The notes beneath the pieces are model-generated. The model was not told the DNA's origin, made no database searches, and saw nothing but the letters and a program-made list of their open reading frames with translations. From positions 62,001-126,000 of the forward strand of contig NZ_JNVM01000003.1 in assembly GCF_000722545.1 (NCBI RefSeq): 64,000 bases of DNA. The letters are read 5' to 3'. A program made the position numbers and the translations under genes. Positions 24,049-32,152 of the stretch are shown here, piece after piece (position 1 is the first letter of the stretch; every line of letters begins with the position of its first letter). Source of the DNA: Paenibacillus tyrphae (lineage in GTDB: Bacteria > Bacillota > Bacilli > Paenibacillales > NBRC-103111).

Positions 24049-24492
24049 TTACTCGCTGCAACCCGAACGGGCTACGGTTCCTTGCTCTACCGTAATCGTA
24101 TCGGAGATGGTGTCTCGAATGACGCTCATGACAAGCTGAAGCAAGTAATTGATATCTTCCTGCGACTGTTTGAACTGGCTGACGATCGGGATCGAATCGA
24201 GCTGATCCTGCAGCTCGTCGATTTCCGTCTCGATTTTTTCGACCATCTTCTTATTCTCGAACGACTCGAAAGCGACGATTTCCTTCTGCTTCTTTTTGAT
24301 CGCGCTAATTAGCGTCTGAATGTGATCGTTTCCGGCAATTTGGTGCTCCGCCTGCTGGAAAAACTGCACCTCGTTCGAGGTAGCCAGCAGCCCCGCCAGC
24401 TCCTTGGCTTTATCCAAAATGTCCTCGCGCACGATCATTTCCGTATTCGTATACAGCTCCATGCCGCAATTCGTAAATTTTTGCTCTGCCAT
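24049..24492 (-). CDS. ricA: RicA/YmcA family regulator
   Basis: A 147-residue helical protein of the YlbF/YmcA family. It follows miaB, exactly as ymcA follows ymcB in Bacillus subtilis. In that organism RicA acts with RicF (YlbF) and RicT (YaaT) as a complex that carries iron-sulfur clusters, stimulates RNase Y-dependent mRNA processing and the Spo0A phosphorelay. The family core (EVQFFQQAEHQIAGNDHIQTLI and a long coiled helix) is clear. Cysteines lie only near the ends (NCGM and SGCSE), which is where cluster ligands are expected. Notably, the gene for RNase Y is in the same window (32153-33697). The start is 28 bp after the miaB stop codon. Confidence 0.88.
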   Translation of the reverse strand: MAEQKFTNCGMELYTNTEMIVREDILDKAKELAGLLATSNEVQFFQQAEHQIAGNDHIQTLISAIKKKQKEIVAFESFENKKMVEKIETEIDELQDQLDSIPIVSQFKQSQEDINYLLQLVMSVIRDTISDTITVEQGTVARSGCSE

Positions 24493-24520
24493 TAGAATTC
24501 GTCACGCCCCTGCATTCGAT

Positions 24521-25996
24521 TTATTGAGCCACGGCTTCTCCGACCAATTCGCCTTTGATGTAGAATGTCGGGGTTTCCGTTATTTTCACTTGGACAAACC
24601 GGCCTACCAATTCCTTCGGCCCTTCGAAATGGACGAGCTTGTTCGTGCGAGTCCGACCGGCCAATACAGCGGCATTGTTCTTGCTTTCGCCCTCGACCAG
24701 CACTTCCAGCGTCTGTCCTTTTAACCGTTCATTGCTCTGCTTGGCATAGACATTAAGCACGTCGTTCAAACGAATGAGGCGGTCCCGCTTCACCTCATAA
24801 GGCACGTTATCCTCCATGCCCGCTGCCGGCGTACCTTCCCGCGGGGAATAGATGAACGTATAGGCGCTGTCGTAGCCGACTTCCTGCACGAGCGAGATCG
24901 TTTCCTCGAACTGCTCGTCGGTCTCACCCGGAAAACCTACGATGATATCCGTCGTCAGCACGACATCCGGAATCGCCTTTTTGATTTTGGCAACCAGCTC
25001 CAAGTAATGCTCTCGCGTATATTTGCGGCTCATCCGCTTCAAAATCTCGTTGCTGCCCGACTGCACCGGCAGATGGATATGCTCCACCAGGTTGCCTTTT
25101 TCGGCCAGCACCTCGATCAAGCGATCGTCAAAATCACGCGGGTGCGACGTCGTGAAGCGAACACGCGGAATGTCGATCTTGCGCACTTCCTCCATCAAAT
25201 CGCCGAGCCCGTATTTCATATCGTCGAAATCTTTGCCGTAGGCGTTTACGTTCTGGCCGAGCAGCATAATTTCTTTGAAGCCTTGACGCGCCAAGTCGCG
25301 TACTTCGGCAATCACGTCCTGCGGAAGGCGGCTGCGCTCCTTGCCCCGCGTATACGGCACGATACAGTACGTGCAGAACTTGTCGCAGCCGTACATAATG
25401 TTGACCCACGCTTTGATGCCTTCGCGCTTCTTCGGCAGGTTTTCGATGATATCGCCTTCCTTGGACCATACCTCGATCACCATTTCCTTGCTGAACATCG
25501 CTTCCTTCAACAGGAACGGAAGACGATGGATGTTATGTGTGCCGAAGATCAGATCGACGAACGGATGCTTCTTCAAAATCCGGTTCACGACCGATTCTTC
25601 CTGCGACATACAGCCGCACACGCCTAGAATGAGCGACGGCTTCTCGATCTTCAGATGCTTGAGATGGCCAAGCTCGCCGAATACTTTATCTTCGGCATTT
25701 TCCCGTACCGCACAGGTGTTGAGCAGAATGATGTCCGCTTGCTTGCGGTCATCGGTGGACTGGTAGCCCATCTGCTCCAGCAGCCCTTTGATCGTTTCGG
25801 TGTCGTGCTCGTTCATTTGACAGCCGTATGTTTGAATCAAGTAATACTTGTCCTTGCCGATCTCGCGCATCTCTTCCGGAATGTCGAAATCGTAATGCAC
25901 TTGAATGTCTTCTTTCCCCCGCTTCTTCGCATCGCTGAGAGACGGCGGCTGGAAATATATCGAGTAATCTTTCTCGGATTTATTTTTTGTCGTCAT
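24521..25996 (-). CDS. miaB: tRNA-2-methylthio-N6-dimethylallyladenosine synthase
   Basis: Radical-SAM methylthiotransferase that converts i6A37 to ms2i6A37 in tRNAs reading UNN codons. The 491-residue protein has the three MTTase parts: an N-terminal domain with cluster cysteines (YGCQMNEHD, Cys59, and the CGCMSQEES block), the radical-SAM motif CDKFCTYC near residue 205, and a C-terminal TRAM domain ([10 protein letters not shown]). The N-terminal extension of about 45 residues, before the YYLIQTYGC strand, is normal for the Bacillales MiaB. AGGAGG precedes the ATG by ten bases. It is the first gene of a miaB-ricA unit, driven by the promoter at 26048-26077. Confidence 0.97.
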   Translation of the reverse strand: MTTKNKSEKDYSIYFQPPSLSDAKKRGKEDIQVHYDFDIPEEMREIGKDKYYLIQTYGCQMNEHDTETIKGLLEQMGYQSTDDRKQADIILLNTCAVRENAEDKVFGELGHLKHLKIEKPSLILGVCGCMSQEESVVNRILKKHPFVDLIFGTHNIHRLPFLLKEAMFSKEMVIEVWSKEGDIIENLPKKREGIKAWVNIMYGCDKFCTYCIVPYTRGKERSRLPQDVIAEVRDLARQGFKEIMLLGQNVNAYGKDFDDMKYGLGDLMEEVRKIDIPRVRFTTSHPRDFDDRLIEVLAEKGNLVEHIHLPVQSGSNEILKRMSRKYTREHYLELVAKIKKAIPDVVLTTDIIVGFPGETDEQFEETISLVQEVGYDSAYTFIYSPREGTPAAGMEDNVPYEVKRDRLIRLNDVLNVYAKQSNERLKGQTLEVLVEGESKNNAAVLAGRTRTNKLVHFEGPKELVGRFVQVKITETPTFYIKGELVGEAVAQ

Positions 25997-26047
25997 GAAA
26001 TGAATTCCTCCTGAAGCTTGCAGTATGCTGCAAAGATCATACCTTTC

Positions 26048-26077
26048 ATTATATCATGCTTGCAGCCTGCATTTCAA
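26048..26077 (-). promoter_or_regulatory. Sigma-A promoter of miaB-ricA
   Basis: TTGAAA (26072-26077), 18 bp, then a perfect TATAAT (26048-26053) on the minus strand. It lies about 50 bases upstream of the miaB start codon. Confidence 0.75.
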
Positions 26078-26174
26078 AGAAATTCATGGGTGGGTATTAG
26101 AAGTCTCTCCGATGAAAGGAAAATCTTAATTAAAACGTTGTATCCGTCAGGAATGGATTGCCGCTCCACCGCTC

Positions 26175-26227
26175 TTGAAATTGAAGTTGTCATTATTTGT
26201 ACCTTGCGGTTACAACTTCATTTCAAA
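26175..26227. other. Inverted repeat in the miaB-pduL intergenic gap
   Basis: TTGAAATTGAAGTTGT (26175-26190) and ACAACTTCATTTCAA (26212-26226) pair over about 15 bp with one bulged base and a 21-base loop. No T run follows on either strand, so it is not a standard terminator. The gap from 25997 to 26307 otherwise holds the miaB promoter and AT-rich sequence with no credible gene. Confidence 0.5.
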
Positions 26228-26307
26228 GGCGGCCGTAAACTTTCCGCTGCAATCCCTTCCTTTGGTTATACCTTTAACAATTTATGAAAAATCCATCGAA
26301 CAGACTC

Positions 26308-26883
26308 CTAAATTAGTATAACGCCGATATCACCGGTTTTAATTCCGGCCGCATTCGCTTCATCCGTATCTATATGCATGTCCAACGCGAATTGATCGGA
26401 TACCCGGGCAATCACATGCTCAAACGTTACGCCGCGTTCTCCTTCGAAGCGCACGGTAAGCTCCTGCTTATCCGCAATGCCCCACTTGACCGCATCGTCC
26501 GTATGAAAATGAATATGACGCGCCGCTACGATCACGCCCTCTACTAGCTCCACTTCTCCGGCCGGTCCAATCACTTTAATGCCAGGCGTTCCCTCGGTAT
26601 GGCCGGACTCGCGTACGGGCGGATTCACCCCGAGAGCGAACGCATCGGTACGGGATACTTCAAGCTGGGATTTGCTGCGGGCCGGTCCCAAAATGCGAAC
26701 CTTATCGAAGCGGCCTTTCGGTCCGACGACCGCAACCGTTTCCTCAGCGGCGTACTGCCCCGGCTGCGACAACGGCTTCATCTCCTTTAATTCATACCCT
26801 GCGCCAAAAAGCAAAGCAATATGTTCTTTCGACAAATGAATATGTCTGGCGGAAACGCCGATCGGTACTTGTTTCATGTCCAT
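26308..26883 (-). CDS. pduL: PduL-type phosphate acyltransferase
   Basis: Zinc-dependent enzyme that exchanges CoA for phosphate on short acyl groups (acyl-CoA and acyl-phosphate), structurally unrelated to Pta. The two PduL repeats are visible, each with a His pair: VSARHIHLSKEHI near the N-terminus and VAARHIHFHTDDA in the second half, where the histidines bind zinc. The C-terminal half also has FALDMHIDTDEANAAG. I start at the ATG at 26883 (191 residues), close behind AGAGGGG; the frame is open for 20 more codons. There are no microcompartment shell genes near it, so it probably acts as a free cytoplasmic phosphotransacetylase. The next genes upstream, korBA, also make or consume acyl-CoA. 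Confidence 0.92.
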   Translation of the reverse strand: MDMKQVPIGVSARHIHLSKEHIALLFGAGYELKEMKPLSQPGQYAAEETVAVVGPKGRFDKVRILGPARSKSQLEVSRTDAFALGVNPPVRESGHTEGTPGIKVIGPAGEVELVEGVIVAARHIHFHTDDAVKWGIADKQELTVRFEGERGVTFEHVIARVSDQFALDMHIDTDEANAAGIKTGDIGVILI

Positions 26884-26942
26884 GTGCCCCTCTCTTATGC
26901 AAAAGATTCCATGAAGCTCAAGTCTATTATACCCGCACGGCA

Positions 26943-26974
26943 TAAAAAAAGCATACGGCCTTAGGCCGCATGCT
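26943..26974 (-). terminator. Intrinsic terminator of korA-korB
   Basis: AGCATGCGGCC pairs with GGCCGTATGCT around a 3-base loop (26950-26974), with one G-T pair, and is followed on the minus strand by TTTTTTT. Confidence 0.95.
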
Positions 26975-26991
26975 TATGAAATTTCGGAAAA

Positions 26992-27858
26992 TTATTTAAA
27001 TTCCGCCACCAATTTTTCAAATTCTTGCTCGGTGATTTGAATATTTTGCTTCGCAAGACCTTCCGGCTTGAAGCCTGCAACCATATCCTCGTAGCTTTTT
27101 CTGCTCTTGTCTTGATAGATAAGTCCCGTCACGAGGCTGTTGGTTTCCATGATTTTCGTCATGGCTGCCACACGGTTGGAAGCATCGTAGTCCGGCGTTT
27201 CTTCCAGATCAACGATATGCTCTTTAAACCACTCGTACGTGTTCACTTTGTTGAACGTGACGCACGGGCTGAATACGTTGATGAAGGAGAAGCCTTCATG
27301 CTTCATGCCTTCTTCGATCAAGGAAGTCAGCTGTTTCAAGTTGCTGGAGAACGATTGACCGATAAACGTAGCTCCTGCAGCCAGCGCTACTTCAAGCGGC
27401 GACAATGCGGACTCGATGGAGCCGGACGGTGTCGATTTCGTCTTGAAGCCCTCAGCGCTGCGGGGCGACGTTTGGCCTTTGGTCAAGCCGTAGATTTGGT
27501 TATCCATAACAATATAGGTGATGTTGATGTTCCGGCGGATCGCATGAACCGTATGGCCCATCCCGATCGCGAAGCCGTCGCCGTCGCCGCCTGCGGCAAT
27601 GACGGTCAGCTCGCGGTTAGCCATTTTGAGACCTTGCGCGATTGGCAACGAACGTCCGTGAACACCGTGGAATCCGTAAGCGTTGATGTAACCGGAAATC
27701 CGGCCGGAACAGCCGATCCCCGAGACAACCGCAAGCTGCTCCGGTTCCAGACCGACATTGGCAGCCGCTCTTTGGATAGCTGCTTGCACGGAGAAATCGC
27801 CGCAACCTGGGCACCAGTTCGGTTTGATATTGTTACGGAAATCTTTTAACGTTGCCAT
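26992..27858 (-). CDS. korB: 2-oxoacid:ferredoxin oxidoreductase, beta subunit
   Basis: The thiamine-diphosphate-binding subunit of an enzyme that oxidatively decarboxylates 2-oxoglutarate (or a related 2-oxoacid) to acyl-CoA, with ferredoxin as electron acceptor. The 288-residue protein has the NWCPGCGDFSV cluster-ligand motif (near residues 14-24), a GIGCSG stretch with another conserved Cys, and the ThDP motif GGDGDGFAIGMGH followed by NITYIVMDNQIYGLTKGQTSP. The start codon overlaps the end of korA by 13 bases, which couples translation of the two subunits in equal amounts. The motifs are typical of the two-subunit bacillar KorAB, so 2-oxoglutarate is preferred over pyruvate. Confidence 0.93.
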   Translation of the reverse strand: MATLKDFRNNIKPNWCPGCGDFSVQAAIQRAAANVGLEPEQLAVVSGIGCSGRISGYINAYGFHGVHGRSLPIAQGLKMANRELTVIAAGGDGDGFAIGMGHTVHAIRRNINITYIVMDNQIYGLTKGQTSPRSAEGFKTKSTPSGSIESALSPLEVALAAGATFIGQSFSSNLKQLTSLIEEGMKHEGFSFINVFSPCVTFNKVNTYEWFKEHIVDLEETPDYDASNRVAAMTKIMETNSLVTGLIYQDKSRKSYEDMVAGFKPEGLAKQNIQITEQEFEKLVAEFK

Positions 27859-29597
27859 ACAAGGTTCAACTCCTGACAGTATTTAGTGATTTCAGCAGGC
27901 AAGAACGGATTACCGTCATATTTCAACATGCTCTTAATTTTATCAGCGTAGCCAACGTTCAGCTTAATCAAGGAAGCAAGCTGACCGGTAGCATTGTTTT
28001 CAAGAACAACAACCGTTTTCGCTTTTTCCAGGTACGGCTTGATCTCTTCCACTGGGAACGGATGCAGCAAACGAACGGTAATGTGGTTCGTTTTCATACC
28101 TTTGTCAGCCAGACGGCGTCTTGCTTCATCAATCGTGCCGCCCGTGGAGCCCATACCGATGATGAGCAGATCCGGCTCTTCATGAGGAGCGTCGACCAGA
28201 ATCGGATTGGTTACTTTCATGTGCTTCATTTTGCCCAAACGTTTGTCCATCATTTTCTTACGGTTGATCGGGCTTTCCGACGGACGTCCGTCTTCGGCGT
28301 GTTCAACCCCGGTTACATGGTGGATGCCGTATTTTTGACCCGGCACCGAACGCTTGGAAACGCCGTTCTCGGTGAATTCGTAGCGTTTAAACATTTGGTG
28401 CTCGGCCAGAGCAGGCAGTTCGCCGGTTTGCAGCTCGCCGCGTTTGATCTGGATTTTATTGTAATCGAGCAATTCGCTTGTTTGTTTACCCAAGGAAAGC
28501 TGCAGGTCCGTCAGCAAAATAACCGGAACTTGATATTCTTCCGCCAAGTTGAACGCTTCGATCGAATCGTAGAAGCACTCTTCGATGGTCGAAGGCGACA
28601 GAACGATTTTCGGAATTTCACCGTGCGTCCCGTGAATCATGGCAAGCACGTCGGATTGCTCCTGCTTCGTCGGAAGTCCCGTACTTGGACCACCGCGCTG
28701 CGTATCGACGATAACGACAGGCGTTTCCGTCATACCGGCCAAGCCGATCGCTTCCATCATCAAGGAAAGACCAGGGCCTGCGGAAGCCGTCAGGGCGCGA
28801 ACGCCGCCGTAGTTGGCCCCAATGGCCATCGTACATGCTGCGATCTCGTCTTCGGTTTGGATAACCGTTCCGCCGAATTTCGGCAGCGTCTTGATCAGGT
28901 ATTCCATAACTTCGGAAGCCGGCGTGATCGGGTAGGCAGGCATGAAGCGGCAGCCTGCGGCAACTGCGCCAAGAGCGATAGCGTCGTTACCGATCATGAA
29001 CAGCTTTTGCTTGCCGTCGGCAGGTTCCAACTGGAATTCCGGCAGCGGACCGCCTGTCAATTCGAGAACGAACTCGGCAGCTTTGCGAACCGCTTCCACG
29101 TTTTTCTCCACCACGGCAGCGCCTTTGCGGCCGAACTCTTCTTCTACTGCTTTATTAAACACTTCAAGCGGCAAACCAAGCAAAGCCCAAGATGCGCCGG
29201 AAGCAGCCATATTCTTAAACAAGGAAGTGCCAAGCTCTTCCGCAATCGCCGTAATCGGCACTGCGAACAGTCTTGCTTTCACGCCTTCCGGAACGACCGG
29301 ATTAACCTTTGCGTCGGCGATGATCACGCCGTTCTCGCGCAGCTCGTGCGCATTCACATCAATCGTTTCTTGGTCAAAGGCCACGAGAATGTCCAAATCG
29401 TCGGAAATGGAACGAATCGGCTTCGTGCTGATTCTGATCTTATTGTTTGTGTGGCCGCCTTTGATCCGCGAGGAAAAATGACGGTACCCGTACAAGTAGT
29501 ACCCCAGTCTGGTCAATGCCGTGGAAAAGATTTTGTCGGTACTTTCCACGCCTTCCCCCTGTTGTCCTCCGACCTTCCAAGATAATTGGCTAATCAA
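27846..29597 (-). CDS. korA: 2-oxoacid:ferredoxin oxidoreductase, fused gamma-alpha subunit
   Basis: A 583-residue subunit in which the gamma domain (residues about 1-190, starting SWKVGGQQGEGVESTDKIF) is fused to the alpha domain (from about 200, FMIGNDAIALGAVAAGCRFMPAYPITPASE). The YPITPASE motif and the RGGPSTGLPTKQEQSD segment are hallmarks of the family. It pairs with korB. The start codon is TTG at 29597, behind AAAAGGAG, since no ATG is close by. The promoter lies at 29690-29718. Why an aerobic spore former keeps a ferredoxin-linked enzyme in addition to the usual dehydrogenase complexes is not settled; it may work in low oxygen. Confidence 0.94.
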   Translation of the reverse strand: MISQLSWKVGGQQGEGVESTDKIFSTALTRLGYYLYGYRHFSSRIKGGHTNNKIRISTKPIRSISDDLDILVAFDQETIDVNAHELRENGVIIADAKVNPVVPEGVKARLFAVPITAIAEELGTSLFKNMAASGASWALLGLPLEVFNKAVEEEFGRKGAAVVEKNVEAVRKAAEFVLELTGGPLPEFQLEPADGKQKLFMIGNDAIALGAVAAGCRFMPAYPITPASEVMEYLIKTLPKFGGTVIQTEDEIAACTMAIGANYGGVRALTASAGPGLSLMMEAIGLAGMTETPVVIVDTQRGGPSTGLPTKQEQSDVLAMIHGTHGEIPKIVLSPSTIEECFYDSIEAFNLAEEYQVPVILLTDLQLSLGKQTSELLDYNKIQIKRGELQTGELPALAEHQMFKRYEFTENGVSKRSVPGQKYGIHHVTGVEHAEDGRPSESPINRKKMMDKRLGKMKHMKVTNPILVDAPHEEPDLLIIGMGSTGGTIDEARRRLADKGMKTNHITVRLLHPFPVEEIKPYLEKAKTVVVLENNATGQLASLIKLNVGYADKIKSMLKYDGNPFLPAEITKYCQELNLVWQR

Positions 29598-29689
29598 CGT
29601 TGTCCACTCCTTTTAAATTCGCTGACATGCAGCTAAACCATGAACTGTAAAGATTTCATATAAAAAAAATCTTTCAGTTGTCTCATCAA

Positions 29690-29718
29690 ATTCTATGACT
29701 AATACACGTAAAAAGCAA
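29690..29718 (-). promoter_or_regulatory. Sigma-A promoter of korA-korB
   Basis: TTGCTT (29713-29718), 17 bp, TAGAAT (29690-29695) on the minus strand, about 95 bases upstream of the TTG start. The intervening leader has a small AT-rich hairpin (AAGATTT/AAATCTT). Confidence 0.6.
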
Positions 29719-29817
29719 GGGTTTTCGACAAAATGCATAGATAGCTTTTTTAGATCAAATCCATATCGATTAGAGAATAATTTAGTTGTCTTATATCTAC
29801 AAATCAGATGTTAATTT

Positions 29818-30762
29818 TTAATGAATCGGCAAGTGACGATGCAGGAATGTAAACCAGTTGCGGTACATGAACCCTTTCACCAGCTCCTCCGGAAACCGTC
29901 TAAGCAAAGCTTCCGTCAGGCACGGGATCTTCCCCGCATGCTCCAGTCCAGGGATCCATTGATCGATCCCGTCAAAATCCGATCCGAACACAAGCTGGCC
30001 GCCGCCCCCGAGCGAGCAAATGTGCTCGACATGCTGCAGGACGCCGTCGATGGACGCTTGACAGCCTTGCTGCACGAACCAGGGAACGAACGTTACACCG
30101 ATGCGTCCGTCCTGCCGGACAATTTCGCGGATTTGCCCGTTGTTCAAGTTTCTCGGATGTCCGCACACGGCTCTTGCATTGGAATGTGTCGCCACGAAAG
30201 GCTTGGCCGAGGCCGCCGCCAAATCCCAGAACGCCGCTTCGGACAAATGGGACGCATCCAATAGCATACCCAAATCGTTGCAGTCTTTAATAAACGTTTT
30301 GCCGCGCCGCGTAAATCCGCCCTGCCTTGGTTCAAGCACCCCATCGGCCGCCCAATTGCCGTAATTCCATGTCGTTCCGATCATTCGGACGCCCAGATGG
30401 TATAACGTCCGAAGGTATAAAGGGTTCCCTTGCAGCGCATCCGCGCCTTCAAGCGTGAGCATCGCTCCGGTCTGATTGCCCGTCAGGACCGCTTCCAAGT
30501 CGGCGCGGTTTTTAACCTGCCGCATACGCGGATCACACATCACTTTCTGATAAAAAATATTTATATATTCCAAGTAATGGTCAAATTGCGGCTGAGTTAT
30601 ACGTTCAGGCAAGTAAATCGCAAAAAATTGCAGTTTTACGCCCCCTTGCGCCATTTTCGCATAAGATACGTCCAATGCGCTCGCATGAGGATCGAAAAAA
30701 TCAATGGCCGGGTTCTCAACCATTTTGAGCAAAGCATCACAGTGCCCGTCGATCACATACAT
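29818..30762 (-). CDS. Membrane-dipeptidase-type peptidase (family M19)
   Basis: A 314-residue zinc dipeptidase of the renal dipeptidase family. The metal ligands are recognisable in order: DGHCD (residues 5-9), TLEGADAL with its bridging Glu near 123, DASHLSE near 193 and ATHSNARAVCGHPRN near 214, then FGSDFDGI near 266. Despite the family name it has no signal peptide or anchor, so it is cytoplasmic. It would hydrolyse dipeptides, perhaps those with D-residues or dehydro residues. It is a single-gene unit downstream of spoVS, which has its own terminator between them. Confidence 0.9.
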   Translation of the reverse strand: MYVIDGHCDALLKMVENPAIDFFDPHASALDVSYAKMAQGGVKLQFFAIYLPERITQPQFDHYLEYINIFYQKVMCDPRMRQVKNRADLEAVLTGNQTGAMLTLEGADALQGNPLYLRTLYHLGVRMIGTTWNYGNWAADGVLEPRQGGFTRRGKTFIKDCNDLGMLLDASHLSEAAFWDLAAASAKPFVATHSNARAVCGHPRNLNNGQIREIVRQDGRIGVTFVPWFVQQGCQASIDGVLQHVEHICSLGGGGQLVFGSDFDGIDQWIPGLEHAGKIPCLTEALLRRFPEELVKGFMYRNWFTFLHRHLPIH

Positions 30763-30815
30763 CGGCTATCCCCTCCTCGGGAGCAGGCTTGACTGGGGCA
30801 AAATGAAATAAAACC

Positions 30816-30845
30816 AAAAAAAACCTGTCTACAGAAGTAAACAGG
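30816..30845 (-). terminator. Intrinsic terminator of spoVS
   Basis: CCTGTTTAC and GTAGACAGG pair around a short loop and are followed on the minus strand by eight T residues. Confidence 0.8.
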
Positions 30846-30879
30846 CGTTTTGGTCGTTCGGTTATAAGCTGCAAAGCCA

Positions 30880-31140
30880 TTATCTTGGTTCTACAATCAG
30901 CTTAATGGCTGTCCGGTCTTCGCCGTCGATGACAATATCGGTAAATGCTGGTATGCAGATCAAATCAACCCCGCTGGGAGCCACAAATCCTCGCGCGATG
31001 GCTACGGCTTTGATCGCTTGGTTGAGGGCCCCTGCCCCGATGGCCTGGAGCTCAGCAGCCCCGCGTTCACGCAATACTCCAGCCAACGCGCCTGCGACGG
31101 AATTTGGGTTGGATTTTGCTGACACTTTTAATACTTCCAT
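30880..31140 (-). CDS. spoVS: Stage V sporulation protein S
   Basis: An 86-residue Alba-fold protein, nearly invariant across Bacillales: EVLKVSAKSNPNSVAGALAGVLRE, ALNQAIKAVAIARGFVAPSG and a terminal TAIKLIVEPR. In Bacillus subtilis it is needed for spore coat assembly and for releasing a block on late septation; the fold suggests nucleic-acid binding. It is expressed early in sporulation from a sigma-H promoter there, and a very good sigma-H-type promoter lies at 31185-31214 here. GAGGAGGT precedes the ATG by seven bases. The gene sits between ymdB and the dipeptidase gene, in the conserved order. Confidence 0.97.
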   Translation of the reverse strand: MEVLKVSAKSNPNSVAGALAGVLRERGAAELQAIGAGALNQAIKAVAIARGFVAPSGVDLICIPAFTDIVIDGEDRTAIKLIVEPR

Positions 31141-31184
31141 GAAAAGTACCTCCTCGGGAATGATGATTGCTTCCAGTACTAATC

Positions 31185-31214
31185 ATATTCTAGGAATTTG
31201 CGGTTAATTCCTTC
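31185..31214 (-). promoter_or_regulatory. Sigma-H-type promoter of spoVS
   Basis: On the minus strand GAAGGAATT (31206-31214, fits RNAGGAWWW) is followed after 12 bp by CTAGAATAT (31185-31193, fits RNNGAATWW except the first base). It lies about 45 bases upstream of the start codon. Confidence 0.7.
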
Positions 31215-31259
31215 TACCCGAAGATGGTATTTTCTAAAATATTTGAATTGTTCGTCAAT

Positions 31260-32054
31260 TTATTCGAACAAAATCGTGTCTTCATCCATGCGAATCAATT
31301 GAATCTTTTTTCCAAGCCCTGTCGCCGGGTCCAGCTCAATGCTGACGGCATGAAAATGCCATTTGCCTTCGTCCACGACAAAGCGGACGGGAAGCTGAGT
31401 TTTAAATTTTTGCAGCACGGCGTTCCGCTCCATTCCGAGAATACCGTCCCGCGGGCCGACCATGCCTACATCCGTCACATAAGCCGTACCTTGAGGCAGC
31501 AGCCGTTCGTCGTTCGTCTGCACGTGCGTATGCGTCCCGACAACGGCGGATACTTTACCGTCCAGATGCCAGCCCATCGCCAGCTTTTCTGAAGTCGCCT
31601 CGGCGTGAAAATCCACGAAGACGTACTTCGTTCTCTTTTTAGCCTGCTCCACTAACTCATTCGCTTTCTCAAACGGACAGTCGAGCGGAGGCAGAAAAGT
31701 GCGTCCCTGCAAATTGATGAGGGCTAGCTCGATGTCTTTTACTTTGATAAACGTCATCCCTTTTCCGGGCGTTCCCTGCGGGAAATTGGCCGGCCGGACC
31801 ATCCGGTCTTCCTTGTCGATGAAATCGAAAATTTCTTTCTGGTCCCACGTATGATTGCCCATCGTGATCCCATGCACGCCAAGCTCGAAGAAGTCTTTGG
31901 CTATAGCGGCCGTGATGCCCCGCCCTGCCGCCGCGTTCTCTCCGTTCGCAATGATCCAATGCGGGTTATATTTATTTTTGAGGGTCGGTAAGCACGTTTT
32001 CAACGCTTTGCGGCCCACCGAACCGACAATATCGCCAATGAACAGTATTTTCAT
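31260..32054 (-). CDS. ymdB: YmdB phosphodiesterase
   Basis: A 264-residue dinuclear metallophosphoesterase that, in Bacillus, hydrolyses 2',3'-cyclic nucleotides and influences the choice between motility and biofilm. Metal-site motifs are FIGDIVGSVGR (Asp8), NGENAAAGRG (Asn38 region), MGNHTWD (near 66) and VDFHAEATSEK, GTHTHVQT near 175. It follows rny, as in Bacillus subtilis (ymdA-ymdB), about 100 bp downstream with a hairpin in between. The start has a plain ATG with a GGGGGAG upstream. Confidence 0.95.
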   Translation of the reverse strand: MKILFIGDIVGSVGRKALKTCLPTLKNKYNPHWIIANGENAAAGRGITAAIAKDFFELGVHGITMGNHTWDQKEIFDFIDKEDRMVRPANFPQGTPGKGMTFIKVKDIELALINLQGRTFLPPLDCPFEKANELVEQAKKRTKYVFVDFHAEATSEKLAMGWHLDGKVSAVVGTHTHVQTNDERLLPQGTAYVTDVGMVGPRDGILGMERNAVLQKFKTQLPVRFVVDEGKWHFHAVSIELDPATGLGKKIQLIRMDEDTILFE

Positions 32055-32111
32055 CGGACTCTCCCCCTACCTCTCTTTAAATTTACTGCAACTTTCCGCT
32101 GAATTAGAGAG

Positions 32112-32135
32112 GGAAGTGGCAAAATCGCCACTTCC
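32112..32135 (-). terminator. Hairpin between rny and ymdB
   Basis: A perfect 9-bp stem (GGAAGTGGC/GCCACTTCC) with a 6-base loop. On the minus strand it is followed by CTCTCTAATT, a poor T run, so it may be a partial terminator or an mRNA-stabilising 3' end. Confidence 0.55.
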
Positions 32136-32152
32136 CCCTGTAGTGTATGCAA

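Noticed and set aside
26175..26227. Inverted repeat as an intrinsic terminator
   Set aside because: No T run follows the stem on either strand, and it is not just after a stop codon.
27852..29585. Very long plus-strand open frame (577 codons) antisense to korA
   Set aside because: It mirrors the codon structure of korA, has no ribosome-binding site and no recognisable motifs; it is a shadow frame.
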